Shown here piece by piece: positions 36,889 through 46,463 of a stretch of DNA of 64,000 nucleotides. Positions within the stretch are counted from its first letter, which is position 1. Each line of letters starts with the position of its first letter. The stretch is from Thiospirillum jenense. Its GTDB lineage: Bacteria; Pseudomonadota; Gammaproteobacteria; Chromatiales; Chromatiaceae. Both the position numbers and the translations under genes were made by a program. Where the stretch lies: positions 1 through 64,000 of the forward strand of contig NZ_JABVCQ010000014.1 of NCBI RefSeq assembly GCF_014145225.1. The letters are read 5' to 3'. The notes under the pieces are model-generated. The model saw only the letters and a program-made list of their open reading frames with translations, was not told the DNA's origin and ran no database searches.

Positions 36889-36984
36889 AATAGTCCCGCA
36901 GTTATTTAGGTGGAGAATCAACAGTGCTTATGATAGCAAAACGCATCCCGTATTAAAATACGGCTATTATGCTGAGATCAATTT

Positions 36985-38343
36985 ATGTCCCGCTCATTAC
37001 GCCTCCGCCTCTGGTTAGCCGCATTAATTTCCAGCACCATTGCATTAACTAGCGCCGGTGTTGGCTTAATCACCTTATTTGAACGCCACGTCGAACGCCG
37101 CATCGGCAGCGAATTACACCTACAATTAAATCAACTCGCCGCGGCTGTCACTATTGCTGACGACGGCAGTATCAATTTACGCCAGCCGCTGAATGATCCC
37201 CGTTTTAATCAGCCATTGAGTGGTTTATATTGGCAAATTGACGCCGACCAGCAACTCGGTTTATTGCGCTCACGGTCATTGTGGGATTACGTTCTGCAAT
37301 TGCCAGTTGACACCATCGCGCCTGACGGTGTTCATGCACACCAATTACCCGGACCGAATCACCAGCAATTGCTCGTGCGCGAACGACAATTGCAGTTACA
37401 AATCAAACATCAATTCCTAGTGCTGCGGTTAATCATTGGATTAGATCGTCACGAATTAATGACCGCTCGCGCCGCATTTGCAGCGGATATGCAACCGTAT
37501 TTAATGCTACTTTTAATGGCATTACTCGCCGCGACCTGGTTGCAAATTTATATTGGTTTACAACCATTAAATGCGTTAAAACGCGGCGTTGAAATGGTTA
37601 ATGCTGGTCACGCCCGCGAATTAACATCCAATTATCCATCCGAAGTGATGCCATTAGTTAACGCATTAAATCATTTATTAACCGACCGAGCGCAGGCAGT
37701 GGAACGGGCGCGGGCGTGGACGGCAGATTTGGCACATGGGTTAAAAACGCCACTGGCGGCTCTGGCGGCCGATGCCCAGCAGTTGCGGGCGCAGGGGCAG
37801 CTGCAACTCGCTGATAATCTTGAACAATTGGCGGAAGCGATGCGGCGGCGGGTCGAGCGAGAATTGATCCGCGCTCGCGTCCGCGCCGGCACGGCGCCGC
37901 ATGAGGCGCACGTCGCGTTGCATGTGGCAATTACACGACTGTTGCGTGTATTACAACGGACGCCCGCCGGCGAACGGCTGACGTGGCAGGTGGAGATTCC
38001 GCCTGATCTAGCCGTTGCGCTGATGCCAGATGATTTGTTCGATTTACTCGGCAACGTGCTAGAAAATGCGGCGAAATGGGCGCGATCTAACGTGTGGATT
38101 GCGGCCAACGTGACTGGCAATTGGGTACAAATTGACATCAGCGATGACGGCACTGGCGTTGCTGAAATGCAACTGTCGCGTTTAGGTGAGCGCGGCTTGC
38201 GGCTCGATCAACACAAAGACGGTAGCGGTTTAGGTTTGGCAATTGTGCGCGACATCGTGGATGCCTATGGTGGGGCAGTGCGATTTGAATGCGCGGCGAA
38301 TAGTGGGTTAATCGTAAGGGTGCAATTGCCGTTGGCGGGGTGA
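36985..38343 (+). CDS. Sensor histidine kinase, partner of the OmpR-type regulator
   Basis: A 452-residue inner-membrane kinase. Two membrane segments (LWLAALISSTIALTSAGVGL near 10-30 and LMLLLMALLAATWLQIYIGL near 172-191) bracket a ~140-residue periplasmic sensor. HAMP follows, then the DHp domain with phosphoacceptor His251 in DLAHGLKTPLAAL, and the catalytic domain with N box NVLENAAKWA, G1 DISDDGTGV and G2 GSGLGLAIV. QseC/PhoQ-like arrangement. The interrupted operon may now need its own promoter. Confidence 0.93.
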   Translation: MSRSLRLRLWLAALISSTIALTSAGVGLITLFERHVERRIGSELHLQLNQLAAAVTIADDGSINLRQPLNDPRFNQPLSGLYWQIDADQQLGLLRSRSLWDYVLQLPVDTIAPDGVHAHQLPGPNHQQLLVRERQLQLQIKHQFLVLRLIIGLDRHELMTARAAFAADMQPYLMLLLMALLAATWLQIYIGLQPLNALKRGVEMVNAGHARELTSNYPSEVMPLVNALNHLLTDRAQAVERARAWTADLAHGLKTPLAALAADAQQLRAQGQLQLADNLEQLAEAMRRRVERELIRARVRAGTAPHEAHVALHVAITRLLRVLQRTPAGERLTWQVEIPPDLAVALMPDDLFDLLGNVLENAAKWARSNVWIAANVTGNWVQIDISDDGTGVAEMQLSRLGERGLRLDQHKDGSGLGLAIVRDIVDAYGGAVRFECAANSGLIVRVQLPLAG

Positions 38344-38536
38344 ATTAAAATTAAACCAGCGTACACTGACCCAATTGGATAATAAACATCCGCTCTGGTT
38401 AATTCATATTCATCAGTAATTAAATGCCGCCGTTATCCGCGCCTAAAGTTGGGAGGATTATTTGCCAAACCTGGCGGGTGATGAGATATTAAAACGACTA
38501 TTGGCGTTGAATAAACACCGCAAAAATAACAAATAA
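38342..38536 (+). pseudogene. C-terminal relic of a second MmeI-type restriction-modification gene
   Basis: Starting at the kinase stop, one frame reads LNQRTLTQLDNKHPLWL, IHIHQ, stop, LNAAVIRA, stop, SWEDYLPNLAGDEILKRLL and ALNKHRKNNK. It lines up without gaps to the last ~60 residues of the intact enzyme at 30055-32982 (LNQRTLTHLYNQRPAWL ... DDEVLKRLLELNQ). Two in-frame stops and no upstream remainder make it a dead fragment. Nucleotide identity is low, so it is a diverged homologue rather than a recent copy. Confidence 0.85.
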
Positions 38537-38751
38537 AACCATTCCAAAATGCGTAATAACTAACTATAATTAATTGCCCGATCAATTAAAAACCGTTCTC
38601 CCCCGCGCCGCTGGTTAAAACGCCGCTATTTGCCAATACGACACAGCGCGGTAATAGTGCTACAGTCAGCAACTCATTGGTTTCACCGGCGCGGCGGCAG
38701 ACAGCACGGACGCGCCGGTTGTTACAAGCAAAAAACGCGCCGCCTAGCACC

Positions 38752-41700
38752 ATGTCCAGCCTCACTGCCAAAACCGTTCGGCAACAGATTCTCCAACCCG
38801 ACGCGGGGGTGTTCCTCTTCCACGCCCGCGCCATCGAACGCCTCATCAGCAGCCAATTAGCAATACAATTACAGGGCGTCACCATCCCGCGCCTGCCCTA
38901 CTACCTGATGCCCCGCGACGACTTCCTCTTCGGGCTGGAAACCGAAAATGCCGAAGCCCTGTCCGTGATCGAAGGACTACGCCTGCCGGAATACGTCATC
39001 TTGTTGCCATCACCCAACACGCAACGTTTAGACGACAGCGACTTCGACCGCCTGCGCTACGACTACTGGGGACGGCGGTTCGAGGCCGAAATCGCCCGCA
39101 CCTGGCAGATCGCCCGCGACCACCACCACGACCACTCGCAATTTGGTGTTGCAGCATTACAACGGTTGATCGGCAGCCACGCCTACATCGAACTGCGCGC
39201 CGTCCTCGCCCATGATGGCATCACCCTACCCATCTGGGACGACACCCACATCTGCCGCGCTTTTATCTCATTAATCATACGGTTACGTTACTTTGCGCCC
39301 GGCGCCCGCGCCTTTTTCTTCCCAGCAATCCGCACCTGGCCACAAGTGGATGCGTGGCTCGCCGCCAGCGGACTCGATTTACCCGCACCGCTAACCACCC
39401 CCGAACTGCCTGATTTACTGGTCAAAACCTGCCCCGGCGGCGCTCATCAACAACTTGGTGCATATTTACCACTGTTGCCAATTGCCCTCGCCTACGGACA
39501 AAGTGACCCCGATTTTCACCCCGCTCTGTTGCGCATGGGCAACTATGACCAATTAGACACAGCGCCTGCGCCAGTAGTGGAATCAATTCCGGCCGCATCC
39601 GCACTTGCCACTGCCGATCTGGCCAACCGCTGTCGCGCCGCTCATCAACAAGGCGTTCTGTTGCGTAAACGTCGTCTTATGATTAGCTGTATTTTTTCTG
39701 CCATCGGCGGCCGCTTGAGTCGCATCGTCGGGCGGCTATTATTTTCCCCGACACTCGAACGCTGGCGCTGGTGGTCACCTGAGCCAGTCGTGCCAACCGG
39801 TATTTGGCTAGACGCCGGCCTGTTACTATTCCGCCACGCTGTGGCTGCGGCACAACGAGCCGAATTGCGCAACCAATTTGCCACCGCCCTGATACATCTA
39901 GCTAATGCCCGACGGTTACTGCGCCGCCTGCAACGCTTTTGTCAACCCGTCAATGACCGCTTATGTCAAGCACTTAGCGCCGCCGAGAGCGCCAGTTGCG
40001 ATGCGTTGGCGTATTTGCTTGCCGCCAAACTCAAACTGGATGCGCACACCGGCGCGGAATTGCACACTTTTGTGCAACGATTAGTAGCAACAGATCGCGG
40101 TCATACCGCCGTCCAGCCGGCGCGGACGCTACTGTTGCAATTAGAGCAGGTACTGTTGGAAACGCGCCACGATGATTACCGCCTGCGCCCCTGGCACTGG
40201 TTGATCAACGGCGGCCGAGTGCGGATGCGGCAGATTTTGCCGTTTCAATCACCACTGCGCGCCCTGCGAGCGCTCGCCGTCGCCCGCGCCCGGTTGGAAG
40301 AATTGCCCTGGCCGATGCCCGAGTTAGAACGTTTTAGCATCACGCTCGACAGCCTCACCCACCGCCTGACCAGTCGCCTCGAGGCACAACTGACGCCGCG
40401 TTTAGAACGCGCCATGCACGATGCCGGCTTCATCCCGCGCAATCACCGCGAGCGCATCGCCGCGCACAAAATGGTACGCGAATTGCTAGACGTGATCCGC
40501 CTGCGCCGCCATCTCAAGTTCACCGACGTGCGCGACATCGTTGCGCGTAACATTTTACGGTTGCCGGATCCGAGCGTGGACGAGTTTTTTCACGGCGACC
40601 GCCTGCGCCGTTTCGACCGCATGGCAGCGCGGGTACTCCCGGGCGTCTATCGTCCCGGCGAAATTTACATCCTCGGATTACAGCAACTCTCCGCACCGTT
40701 GTTTGGCAACAACAGCGGCCGCAACCTGTTGCGTCATGTCCTCATCCCGTTTGGCGGCGCGTACTTGGGATTGAAAAGTTTGGACTTATTCCAACACCTG
40801 TTGCCAATAGGCGACGGTGGTATTCAATTCGCCCAAGCCATGACCGTCATCGGCATCGGCAGCACCGTCAACCTGTTGCTATACACCAACATCGGTTGGC
40901 ATATCAGCCGCGCCGTCTGGCGTGGTGTCAGCGCCACAAGTCACGCCATTGGCTACATGTTATTCGGCGAAGGGCTGCGTCAATTATTACGCTGGCCACC
41001 GTTAGCGCAATTATTAAATACGCAACTCATGCGCGGCATTGGGCGGCATTTAATTGCGCCGTTATTGATCGGCATTCTCCCACTCATTCCCATTATGGGA
41101 TTAGCCGTCATTGTTGAAGAAGTCCCCATCCGCCCCGGCGTGTGGTTATTAAGTCTAGCCTTTGCATTAGGCACCCTAGTGCGCAACACGCCAACTGGGC
41201 GGCGGTTTTTAGACAATTTTATTACCTCAACCGTCTGGTTATTCCGCCGCATCAATCAAACATTAATCCTCGGCGCGATTCGACAATTGCTGGCATTTTT
41301 CAAAGAACTCACCCGCCGTTTTGCCCAAATTTTGCACCGCGTGGATGAATCGCTCACCCACCATTTAGCCGAACACTGGACAAGTTTCATTGTTAAAATG
41401 ATTTTAACGCCGGTGTGGCATTTACTCGAAGGATTAATGCAGTTTTACATCACCGTGTTAATTGAACCGCAGGTCAATCCCGTTAAACATTTCCCGATTG
41501 TCACCGTCGGTCATAAACTCTTATTACCGTTATTACCCGCCATCACCAGCGTTTTTATTACTGTCACCGAATCAGTTTTACCCAAGTTAATCGCCTATCC
41601 ACTCGTCACCCTCACCATCGTTTTATTACCGGGTTTATTTGGGTTTTTAGTATGGGAATTAAAAGAAAACTGGCGATTGTATGAAGCCAATCATACCCAT

Positions 41701-42312
41701 CGCCTGCGCCGTTATGCTTCATCTCAATTACATGATGAGATGATTGAGCCGGCTATTGTCGGCGAACACGGCGAAACCATACGCGGCATTTTATGTCGCG
41801 GGTTTCATAGCGGGATTTTGCCAAAAGGCTTTGATCGGTTACGGCGAGTGATTCGAGATGAATTGCGCGATCACACGTCCTATTCTAAACGCATTCGCAC
41901 CAGTGGCCGGCGGCTGGCGGCGATTGAACACGCAATTGGTGTCTTTGTAGATCGGGAATTGGCATTTGCATTGCGTGAACGCTGCCGTAATCCAAATTGT
42001 GTATTAAACCGCGTTGAAACTAGCCGCCCACGTTTGGCAACTAATTTAATTGATATTCAAATCGCTTTGTATGTTCGTGCGCATGGTCACGAACCGGCGC
42101 CGGTGTGGATTCAAATTAATTTGTCATTAACCGCGACGGGTATTGAGATGGAGGTGCGCACCTGCGGCCCTGCACCGTTAATTGGTGCGCCATGTTGGGC
42201 AATGGTTGCGGAAGACTTGCGGTTATTTGCCGAACGCGCCCAAGCGCAAATTATTCCAATTGGTTTACCGCCGAATGTGTTAGCGGCATTTACCACAAAA
42301 CACATGAGTTGA
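38752..42312 (+). CDS. Large orphan membrane protein of unknown function
   Basis: About 1186 residues from ATG 38752 (MSSLTAKTVRQQIL); an in-frame ATG at 38677 would add an Arg-rich leader unlike the rest. I do not recognise it. Residues 1-~650 are predicted soluble and helical, Arg- and Leu-rich, with no nucleotide-binding motif. Hydrophobic segments follow at about 661-720, 765-813 and 913-973 (e.g. HLIAPLLIGILPLIPIMGLA and YPLVTLTIVLLPGLFGFLVW), then a ~210-residue soluble C-terminus with a Cys pair (CRNPNC). Codon use changes near 40980 from CTG/CGC-rich to TTA/ATT-rich. It stands alone between the MmeI relic and a repeat element. Confidence 0.75.
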   Translation: MSSLTAKTVRQQILQPDAGVFLFHARAIERLISSQLAIQLQGVTIPRLPYYLMPRDDFLFGLETENAEALSVIEGLRLPEYVILLPSPNTQRLDDSDFDRLRYDYWGRRFEAEIARTWQIARDHHHDHSQFGVAALQRLIGSHAYIELRAVLAHDGITLPIWDDTHICRAFISLIIRLRYFAPGARAFFFPAIRTWPQVDAWLAASGLDLPAPLTTPELPDLLVKTCPGGAHQQLGAYLPLLPIALAYGQSDPDFHPALLRMGNYDQLDTAPAPVVESIPAASALATADLANRCRAAHQQGVLLRKRRLMISCIFSAIGGRLSRIVGRLLFSPTLERWRWWSPEPVVPTGIWLDAGLLLFRHAVAAAQRAELRNQFATALIHLANARRLLRRLQRFCQPVNDRLCQALSAAESASCDALAYLLAAKLKLDAHTGAELHTFVQRLVATDRGHTAVQPARTLLLQLEQVLLETRHDDYRLRPWHWLINGGRVRMRQILPFQSPLRALRALAVARARLEELPWPMPELERFSITLDSLTHRLTSRLEAQLTPRLERAMHDAGFIPRNHRERIAAHKMVRELLDVIRLRRHLKFTDVRDIVARNILRLPDPSVDEFFHGDRLRRFDRMAARVLPGVYRPGEIYILGLQQLSAPLFGNNSGRNLLRHVLIPFGGAYLGLKSLDLFQHLLPIGDGGIQFAQAMTVIGIGSTVNLLLYTNIGWHISRAVWRGVSATSHAIGYMLFGEGLRQLLRWPPLAQLLNTQLMRGIGRHLIAPLLIGILPLIPIMGLAVIVEEVPIRPGVWLLSLAFALGTLVRNTPTGRRFLDNFITSTVWLFRRINQTLILGAIRQLLAFFKELTRRFAQILHRVDESLTHHLAEHWTSFIVKMILTPVWHLLEGLMQFYITVLIEPQVNPVKHFPIVTVGHKLLLPLLPAITSVFITVTESVLPKLIAYPLVTLTIVLLPGLFGFLVWELKENWRLYEANHTHRLRRYASSQLHDEMIEPAIVGEHGETIRGILCRGFHSGILPKGFDRLRRVIRDELRDHTSYSKRIRTSGRRLAAIEHAIGVFVDRELAFALRERCRNPNCVLNRVETSRPRLATNLIDIQIALYVRAHGHEPAPVWIQINLSLTATGIEMEVRTCGPAPLIGAPCWAMVAEDLRLFAERAQAQIIPIGLPPNVLAAFTTKHMS

Positions 42313-42431
42313 CATCAATTAGGATGTGCTGAACGAATGACGCGCATCATTCGCGTTATTTGCGCAGTGCATTGGTGCAGTTTTTGCCACCCCGCATTCT
42401 AATTATCGTTAAGCCAATATAAAATGCTACT

Positions 42432-42499
42432 CGTCATTCCCACGTCTGCGGGAATCCAGACGCACCGTATTCTAGTTTCCCGCTGGCGCGGGAATGACG
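42432..42499. repeat. 68-bp MITE-like element with CGTCATTCCC termini (dRS3-like)
   Basis: Outer inverted repeats CGTCATTCCC (42432-42441) and GGGAATGACG (42490-42499) enclose two smaller hairpins, TTCCCacgtctgcGGGAA and TTCCCgctggcgcGGGAA. ATTCCC-N-GGGAAT units recall neisserial dRS3 elements. It lies in the 247-bp gap between convergent genes (orphan membrane protein and lpxC) and could also terminate both. Confidence 0.75.
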
Positions 42500-42559
42500 A
42501 TTCTATTTGTAGAATTAATGACCATACTGAAATCAAATGATTTTAGATTGACTATAAAA

Positions 42560-43471
42560 TCAGGATACCCATACCGGTTGGGCGTAATTGATGGGCAATT
42601 CTAATGTGTCTTGGAAAGACACTTTTTCCCACGCATCAACTTCAGCCAAGAGGGCGCGCAATAACCGATTATTTAATGCGTGACCCGATTTATGCCCATG
42701 AAATGCGCCAATTAACGGATGCCCCAAAAGATATAAATCTCCAATCGCATCGAGCATCTTGTGTTTGACAAATTCATCATCATAACGCAAGCCTTCTTCA
42801 TTCAAGATGCGGTAATCATCCACCACCACTGCATTATCCAGACTGCCACCCAATGCTAAATGCTGTTGGCGCAGGGCTTCAATATCGCGTAAAAAGCCAA
42901 AGGTGCGGGCGCGGCTGACTTCTTTGACAAATGACGTGGTGGAAAAATCAATGGTGGCGGTTTGGGCGCGGGAGGTGAAGGCGGGATGCTCGAATTCAAT
43001 TGAAAAGGTCATTTTGAATCCGTCAAATGGATCAAAGCGGACGTATTTATCACCGTCATAGACAGTCACCGAGCGTTTAATCCGAATAAATTGTTTTAAG
43101 CGCATTTGTTCTTCAATACCGGCCGATTGAATTAAAAAAACAAAGGGCGCGGCGCTGCCATCCATAATGGGGACTTCGGCGGCGCTGACATCCACATACG
43201 CATTGTCTATTCCCAATCCAGCAAAGGCGGATAATAAATGTTCAACGGTGGAAATGCGCACGTCATCTTGAATTAACGTGGTGGATAAGCGCGTATCACC
43301 CACGCTGGCGGGATTGGCTTTAATTTCCACCGACGGTGACAAATCTTCACGGCGAAAGATAATGCCGGTATCGGGTGGCGCGGGGCGTAAAGTTAATGAA
43401 ATCTTTTCACCGGTATGTAAGCCAATACCAGTGGTGCGAATGAGATTTTTCAGGGTACGCTGCCGGATCAT
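42560..43471 (-). CDS. lpxC: UDP-3-O-acyl-N-acetylglucosamine deacetylase
   Basis: A 303-residue Zn enzyme catalysing the committed step of lipid A synthesis. Motifs: [20 protein letters not shown] at the N-terminus, [18 protein letters not shown] with the first Zn His, [15 protein letters not shown] with the second Zn His and Asp, and the catalytic [13 protein letters not shown]. Length matches the family. It lies at the downstream end of the dcw cluster as in E. coli, with 349 bp between it and ftsZ. Confidence 0.98.
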   Translation of the reverse strand: MIRQRTLKNLIRTTGIGLHTGEKISLTLRPAPPDTGIIFRREDLSPSVEIKANPASVGDTRLSTTLIQDDVRISTVEHLLSAFAGLGIDNAYVDVSAAEVPIMDGSAAPFVFLIQSAGIEEQMRLKQFIRIKRSVTVYDGDKYVRFDPFDGFKMTFSIEFEHPAFTSRAQTATIDFSTTSFVKEVSRARTFGFLRDIEALRQQHLALGGSLDNAVVVDDYRILNEEGLRYDDEFVKHKMLDAIGDLYLLGHPLIGAFHGHKSGHALNNRLLRALLAEVDAWEKVSFQDTLELPINYAQPVWVS

Positions 43472-43625
43472 GCGGTGAGTTCTCCATTCACTTTAATTCC
43501 CGCGCAGAGTGGTCAGGCAGCGGGGTTGAATGCCCCGACGGCGGATGCGTCGAGTAATCGTTAATTAGGGGATGTCTTTAAGAGCATTACGCGAGGTGGG
43601 TTTTGCACCGTTGGCGTTGTGAGCC

Positions 43626-43654
43626 ATATTAGGGTTTTCCCGAGGTACAATCAA
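43626..43654 (-). promoter_or_regulatory. Candidate lpxC promoter (TTGATT-17-TAATAT)
   Basis: On the minus strand TTGATT (43649-43654), a 17-bp spacer and TAATAT (43626-43631) lie ~155 bases upstream of lpxC, inside the ftsZ-lpxC gap. The -10 is identical to that of the candidate dcw promoter upstream of rsmH. Confidence 0.4.
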
Positions 43655-43735
43655 GCACCCTGCGACCCTAAGAATAACATTTTTTTACCACGTCGTTTTA
43701 TTGCAACGCGATCCCGAGTTGTTGGTCACACCCGC

Positions 43736-43766
43736 CGGCGCCGTGTGCTGATGTGACACGGCGCCG
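43736..43766 (-). terminator. Strong GC hairpin downstream of ftsZ
   Basis: CGGCGCCGTGT and ACACGGCGCCG pair perfectly over 11 bp with a 9-base loop, about 55 bases past the ftsZ stop. There is no T-run after the stem on either strand, so it may protect the 3' end of the mRNA or act with Rho rather than as a classical intrinsic terminator. Confidence 0.5.
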
Positions 43767-43820
43767 AGGGTGGCAGGGGGATGCGGAAAAGGGAGGGATT
43801 AACACCGCCTACCATGCAGT

Positions 43821-45041
43821 CTAGTCAGCTTGGCGGCGTAAAAATGCTGGAATATCAAGGTATTCCAAATCAGCAACCGGATTGTTATGCGCGTGAGTAT
43901 GTTCAGGTTGCGGTGCGGCGGCGGAAGTGACATTCGCATTGTTGCTGCCAGTCCGCTTGTTGCGCATAAACGCCGGTTGTTCCATTTCGCGGTAGTCGGG
44001 CGCGATATTGCGGTCATGTTCATTGCTGACCAGCCGAATTTTGGGTTGCTCACCCCGCCCCTGTTGCACCGCAGCAACAGCACGTTCACCCAAGCCGGTC
44101 GCCACCACCGTCACGCGCAGCTCGTCAATCATGTCCTGATCGATCACGGTGCCGACCACGACCGTTGCCTCCTCGTCGGCAAAGTCGCGTACTGTATCAC
44201 CCACTTCGGTGAACTCGCCGATGGTCAAGGAGCCGCCGGCGGTGATGTTGACCAAAATGCCGCGTGCGCCGGCCAAATCAATATCTTCCAGCAGCGGGCT
44301 GTTGATGGCCGCCTCCGCTGCATCACGCGCACGGTTGGTGCCGGTGGCCGAGCCTGTCCCCATCATGGAGACGCCCATGTCGGACATAACGGTTTTAACG
44401 TCGGCAAAGTCCACGTTAATTAACCCCGGGCGGGTAATCAATTCAGCGATGCCTTGGGTTGCATTTAATAACACATCATTGGCGGCGCGGAAGGCGTCTA
44501 ATAAACTCATTTCGCGGCCTAATACCGCCAGCAGTTTTTCATTCGGAATGGTAATTAACGAATCCACATATTTGGCCAATTCGGCAATGCCTTGCTCGGC
44601 AATTTTGCGGCGTTTTGAACCTTCAAATGGAAAAGGTTTAGTCACCACTGCGACGGTTAAAATACCCAATTGATGGGCAATTTCAGCCACAACCGGCGCC
44701 GCCCCCGTTCCCGTACCACCGCCCATGCCAGCGGTAATAAACACCATATCTGCGCCTTCCAATGCGTCTTTAATACGCTCGCGGTCTTCTTCAGCGGCTT
44801 TACGCCCAACTTGTGGATCAGCGCCCGCGCCCAAGCCTTTGGTGACGGCGGCACCCAATTGCAAAATGGTTTTAACGCTGGAACTTTCTAATGCTTGCGC
44901 ATCGGTATTCGCGCAAATGAATTCCACACCCGAGATGGATGATTCCACCATGTGGTTAATTGCATTGCCGCCGCCGCCACCGATCCCGATGACTTTAATA
45001 ACGGCATTTTGGGTTTGAGTATCCATTAATTCAAAAGGCAT
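43821..45041 (-). CDS. ftsZ: FtsZ, tubulin-like cell division GTPase
   Basis: About 406 residues from ATG 45041 ([11 protein letters not shown]), which has AAGGAG eight bases upstream; an ATG two codons earlier is too close to that site. The GTP site is intact: [28 protein letters not shown] and the T7 loop [11 protein letters not shown]. The C-terminal conserved peptide [12 protein letters not shown] binds FtsA and ZipA. It polymerises at mid-cell to form the Z ring. The 3' half is clearly more GC-rich than the 5' half, with a change near 44420. Confidence 0.98.
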   Translation of the reverse strand: MPFELMDTQTQNAVIKVIGIGGGGGNAINHMVESSISGVEFICANTDAQALESSSVKTILQLGAAVTKGLGAGADPQVGRKAAEEDRERIKDALEGADMVFITAGMGGGTGTGAAPVVAEIAHQLGILTVAVVTKPFPFEGSKRRKIAEQGIAELAKYVDSLITIPNEKLLAVLGREMSLLDAFRAANDVLLNATQGIAELITRPGLINVDFADVKTVMSDMGVSMMGTGSATGTNRARDAAEAAINSPLLEDIDLAGARGILVNITAGGSLTIGEFTEVGDTVRDFADEEATVVVGTVIDQDMIDELRVTVVATGLGERAVAAVQQGRGEQPKIRLVSNEHDRNIAPDYREMEQPAFMRNKRTGSNNANVTSAAAPQPEHTHAHNNPVADLEYLDIPAFLRRQAD

Positions 45042-45223
45042 TTTCATTACTCCTTAATTCCTCAGTTGTGACGAGCGCGAGGGTGCGTTCGCTGCCATGG
45101 TGACGGTCAATTATTTCGATTAATCAATTCAATCGCCGAATAACCGTCGTATACTATTCTGCAATCATCATCAAATCACACCGGCCAATTGCCGGTCACG
45201 CGGGACTGACTGAACTTAGATCG

Positions 45224-46456
45224 TCAAAAATTACCGCTTACCCATGAACGTACTCGATCGAATACCGCCGTGACGCGATGCCGTTCACCAAACTCAGGTC
45301 GCATCAACGAACGGTGTTGTTTGGCATAAATTAATAAGCCAATACCGGCGGAATAAATCGGGTCATTCACCGTTTCTTCTAAACCCATAAAATACTGCGG
45401 CAGCCCCAGGCGCACCGGCATTTGAAAAACCTCTTCGGCTAATTCAATTAAACCGGGCATTTTGGCACAGCCACCAGTTAAGACAATGCCGCCGGGCACG
45501 ACATCTTCAAAACCACTGCGGCGTAATTCACCCTGTAATAACGCAAATAATTCTTCATAGCGCGGCTCCACCACTTCGGTGAGTGTATGGCGTGATAAAC
45601 ACCGCGCCGGGCGATCACCAATACTTGGCACTTCCACCGTTTCATCTTCGCCAATGTATTGGGCCATGGCGCAGGCGTATTTGATTTTAATCACTTCAGC
45701 GTGGTGCATTGGGGTGCGCAATGCGACGGCAATGTCATTAGTCACTTGATCGCCGGCAATTGGCACGACGGCGGTGTGGCGAATAGCCCCATCAGTGAAG
45801 ACGGCTAAATCCGTGGTGCCACCGCCCATGTCCACTAAACACACGCCTAATTCTTTTTCATCTTCGGTTAATACGGCGTAGCTTGAACCTAATTGCCCCA
45901 GCACCAAATCATCCACTTCTAATCCGCAGCGTTGAATACATTTAATGATATTTTGCGCGGCGCTGGCCGCGGCAGTAATCATGTGAACCCGCGCTTCTAA
46001 ACGCACCCCGCACATGCCAATGGGTTCTTTAATGCCATCCTGATGATCAATAATGAACTCTTGCGGCAAAATGTGAAGTATTCGTTGATCGGCGGGAATA
46101 GCCACCGCTCGTGCCGCATCAATCACACGATCCACATCCGCTTGCACCACTTCGTGATCTTTAATTGCCGTGACACCGTGAGAATTCAAACTGCGAATAT
46201 GACTGCCGGCAATTCCGGCATGAACGGCGTGGATTTCACAGCCGGCCATCAATTCGGCTTCTTCAATCGCTCGTTGAATGGATTGAACGGTAGATTCAAT
46301 ATCAACCACCGCGCCTTTTTTTAATCCGCGTGAGGTGTGAGTGCCTAATCCAATCACTTCAATACTTTGGTCGGGTTTGATTTCGCCCACCAATGCGGCG
46401 ATTTTTGACGTGCCAATATCGAGGCCGACGACTAAATGATCGCGCCGTCTGGACAT
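45224..46456 (-). CDS. ftsA: FtsA, actin-like divisome protein
   Basis: 410 residues from ATG 46456 (MSRRRDHLVVGLDIGTSK), with GGAG about ten bases upstream; longer readings run through the ftsQ end and lack family sequence. Actin-fold phosphate motifs LDIGTSKIAALVGE and VDMGGGTTDLAVF are intact, and the C-terminal amphipathic helix (RHRVTAVFDRVRSWV) tethers FtsZ to the membrane. Eight bp after ftsQ; 176 bp before ftsZ, a gap that may hold an ftsZ promoter, though I see no clear one. Confidence 0.97.
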   Translation of the reverse strand: MSRRRDHLVVGLDIGTSKIAALVGEIKPDQSIEVIGLGTHTSRGLKKGAVVDIESTVQSIQRAIEEAELMAGCEIHAVHAGIAGSHIRSLNSHGVTAIKDHEVVQADVDRVIDAARAVAIPADQRILHILPQEFIIDHQDGIKEPIGMCGVRLEARVHMITAAASAAQNIIKCIQRCGLEVDDLVLGQLGSSYAVLTEDEKELGVCLVDMGGGTTDLAVFTDGAIRHTAVVPIAGDQVTNDIAVALRTPMHHAEVIKIKYACAMAQYIGEDETVEVPSIGDRPARCLSRHTLTEVVEPRYEELFALLQGELRRSGFEDVVPGGIVLTGGCAKMPGLIELAEEVFQMPVRLGLPQYFMGLEETVNDPIYSAGIGLLIYAKQHRSLMRPEFGERHRVTAVFDRVRSWVSGNF

Positions 46457-46463
46457 AGTCTCA

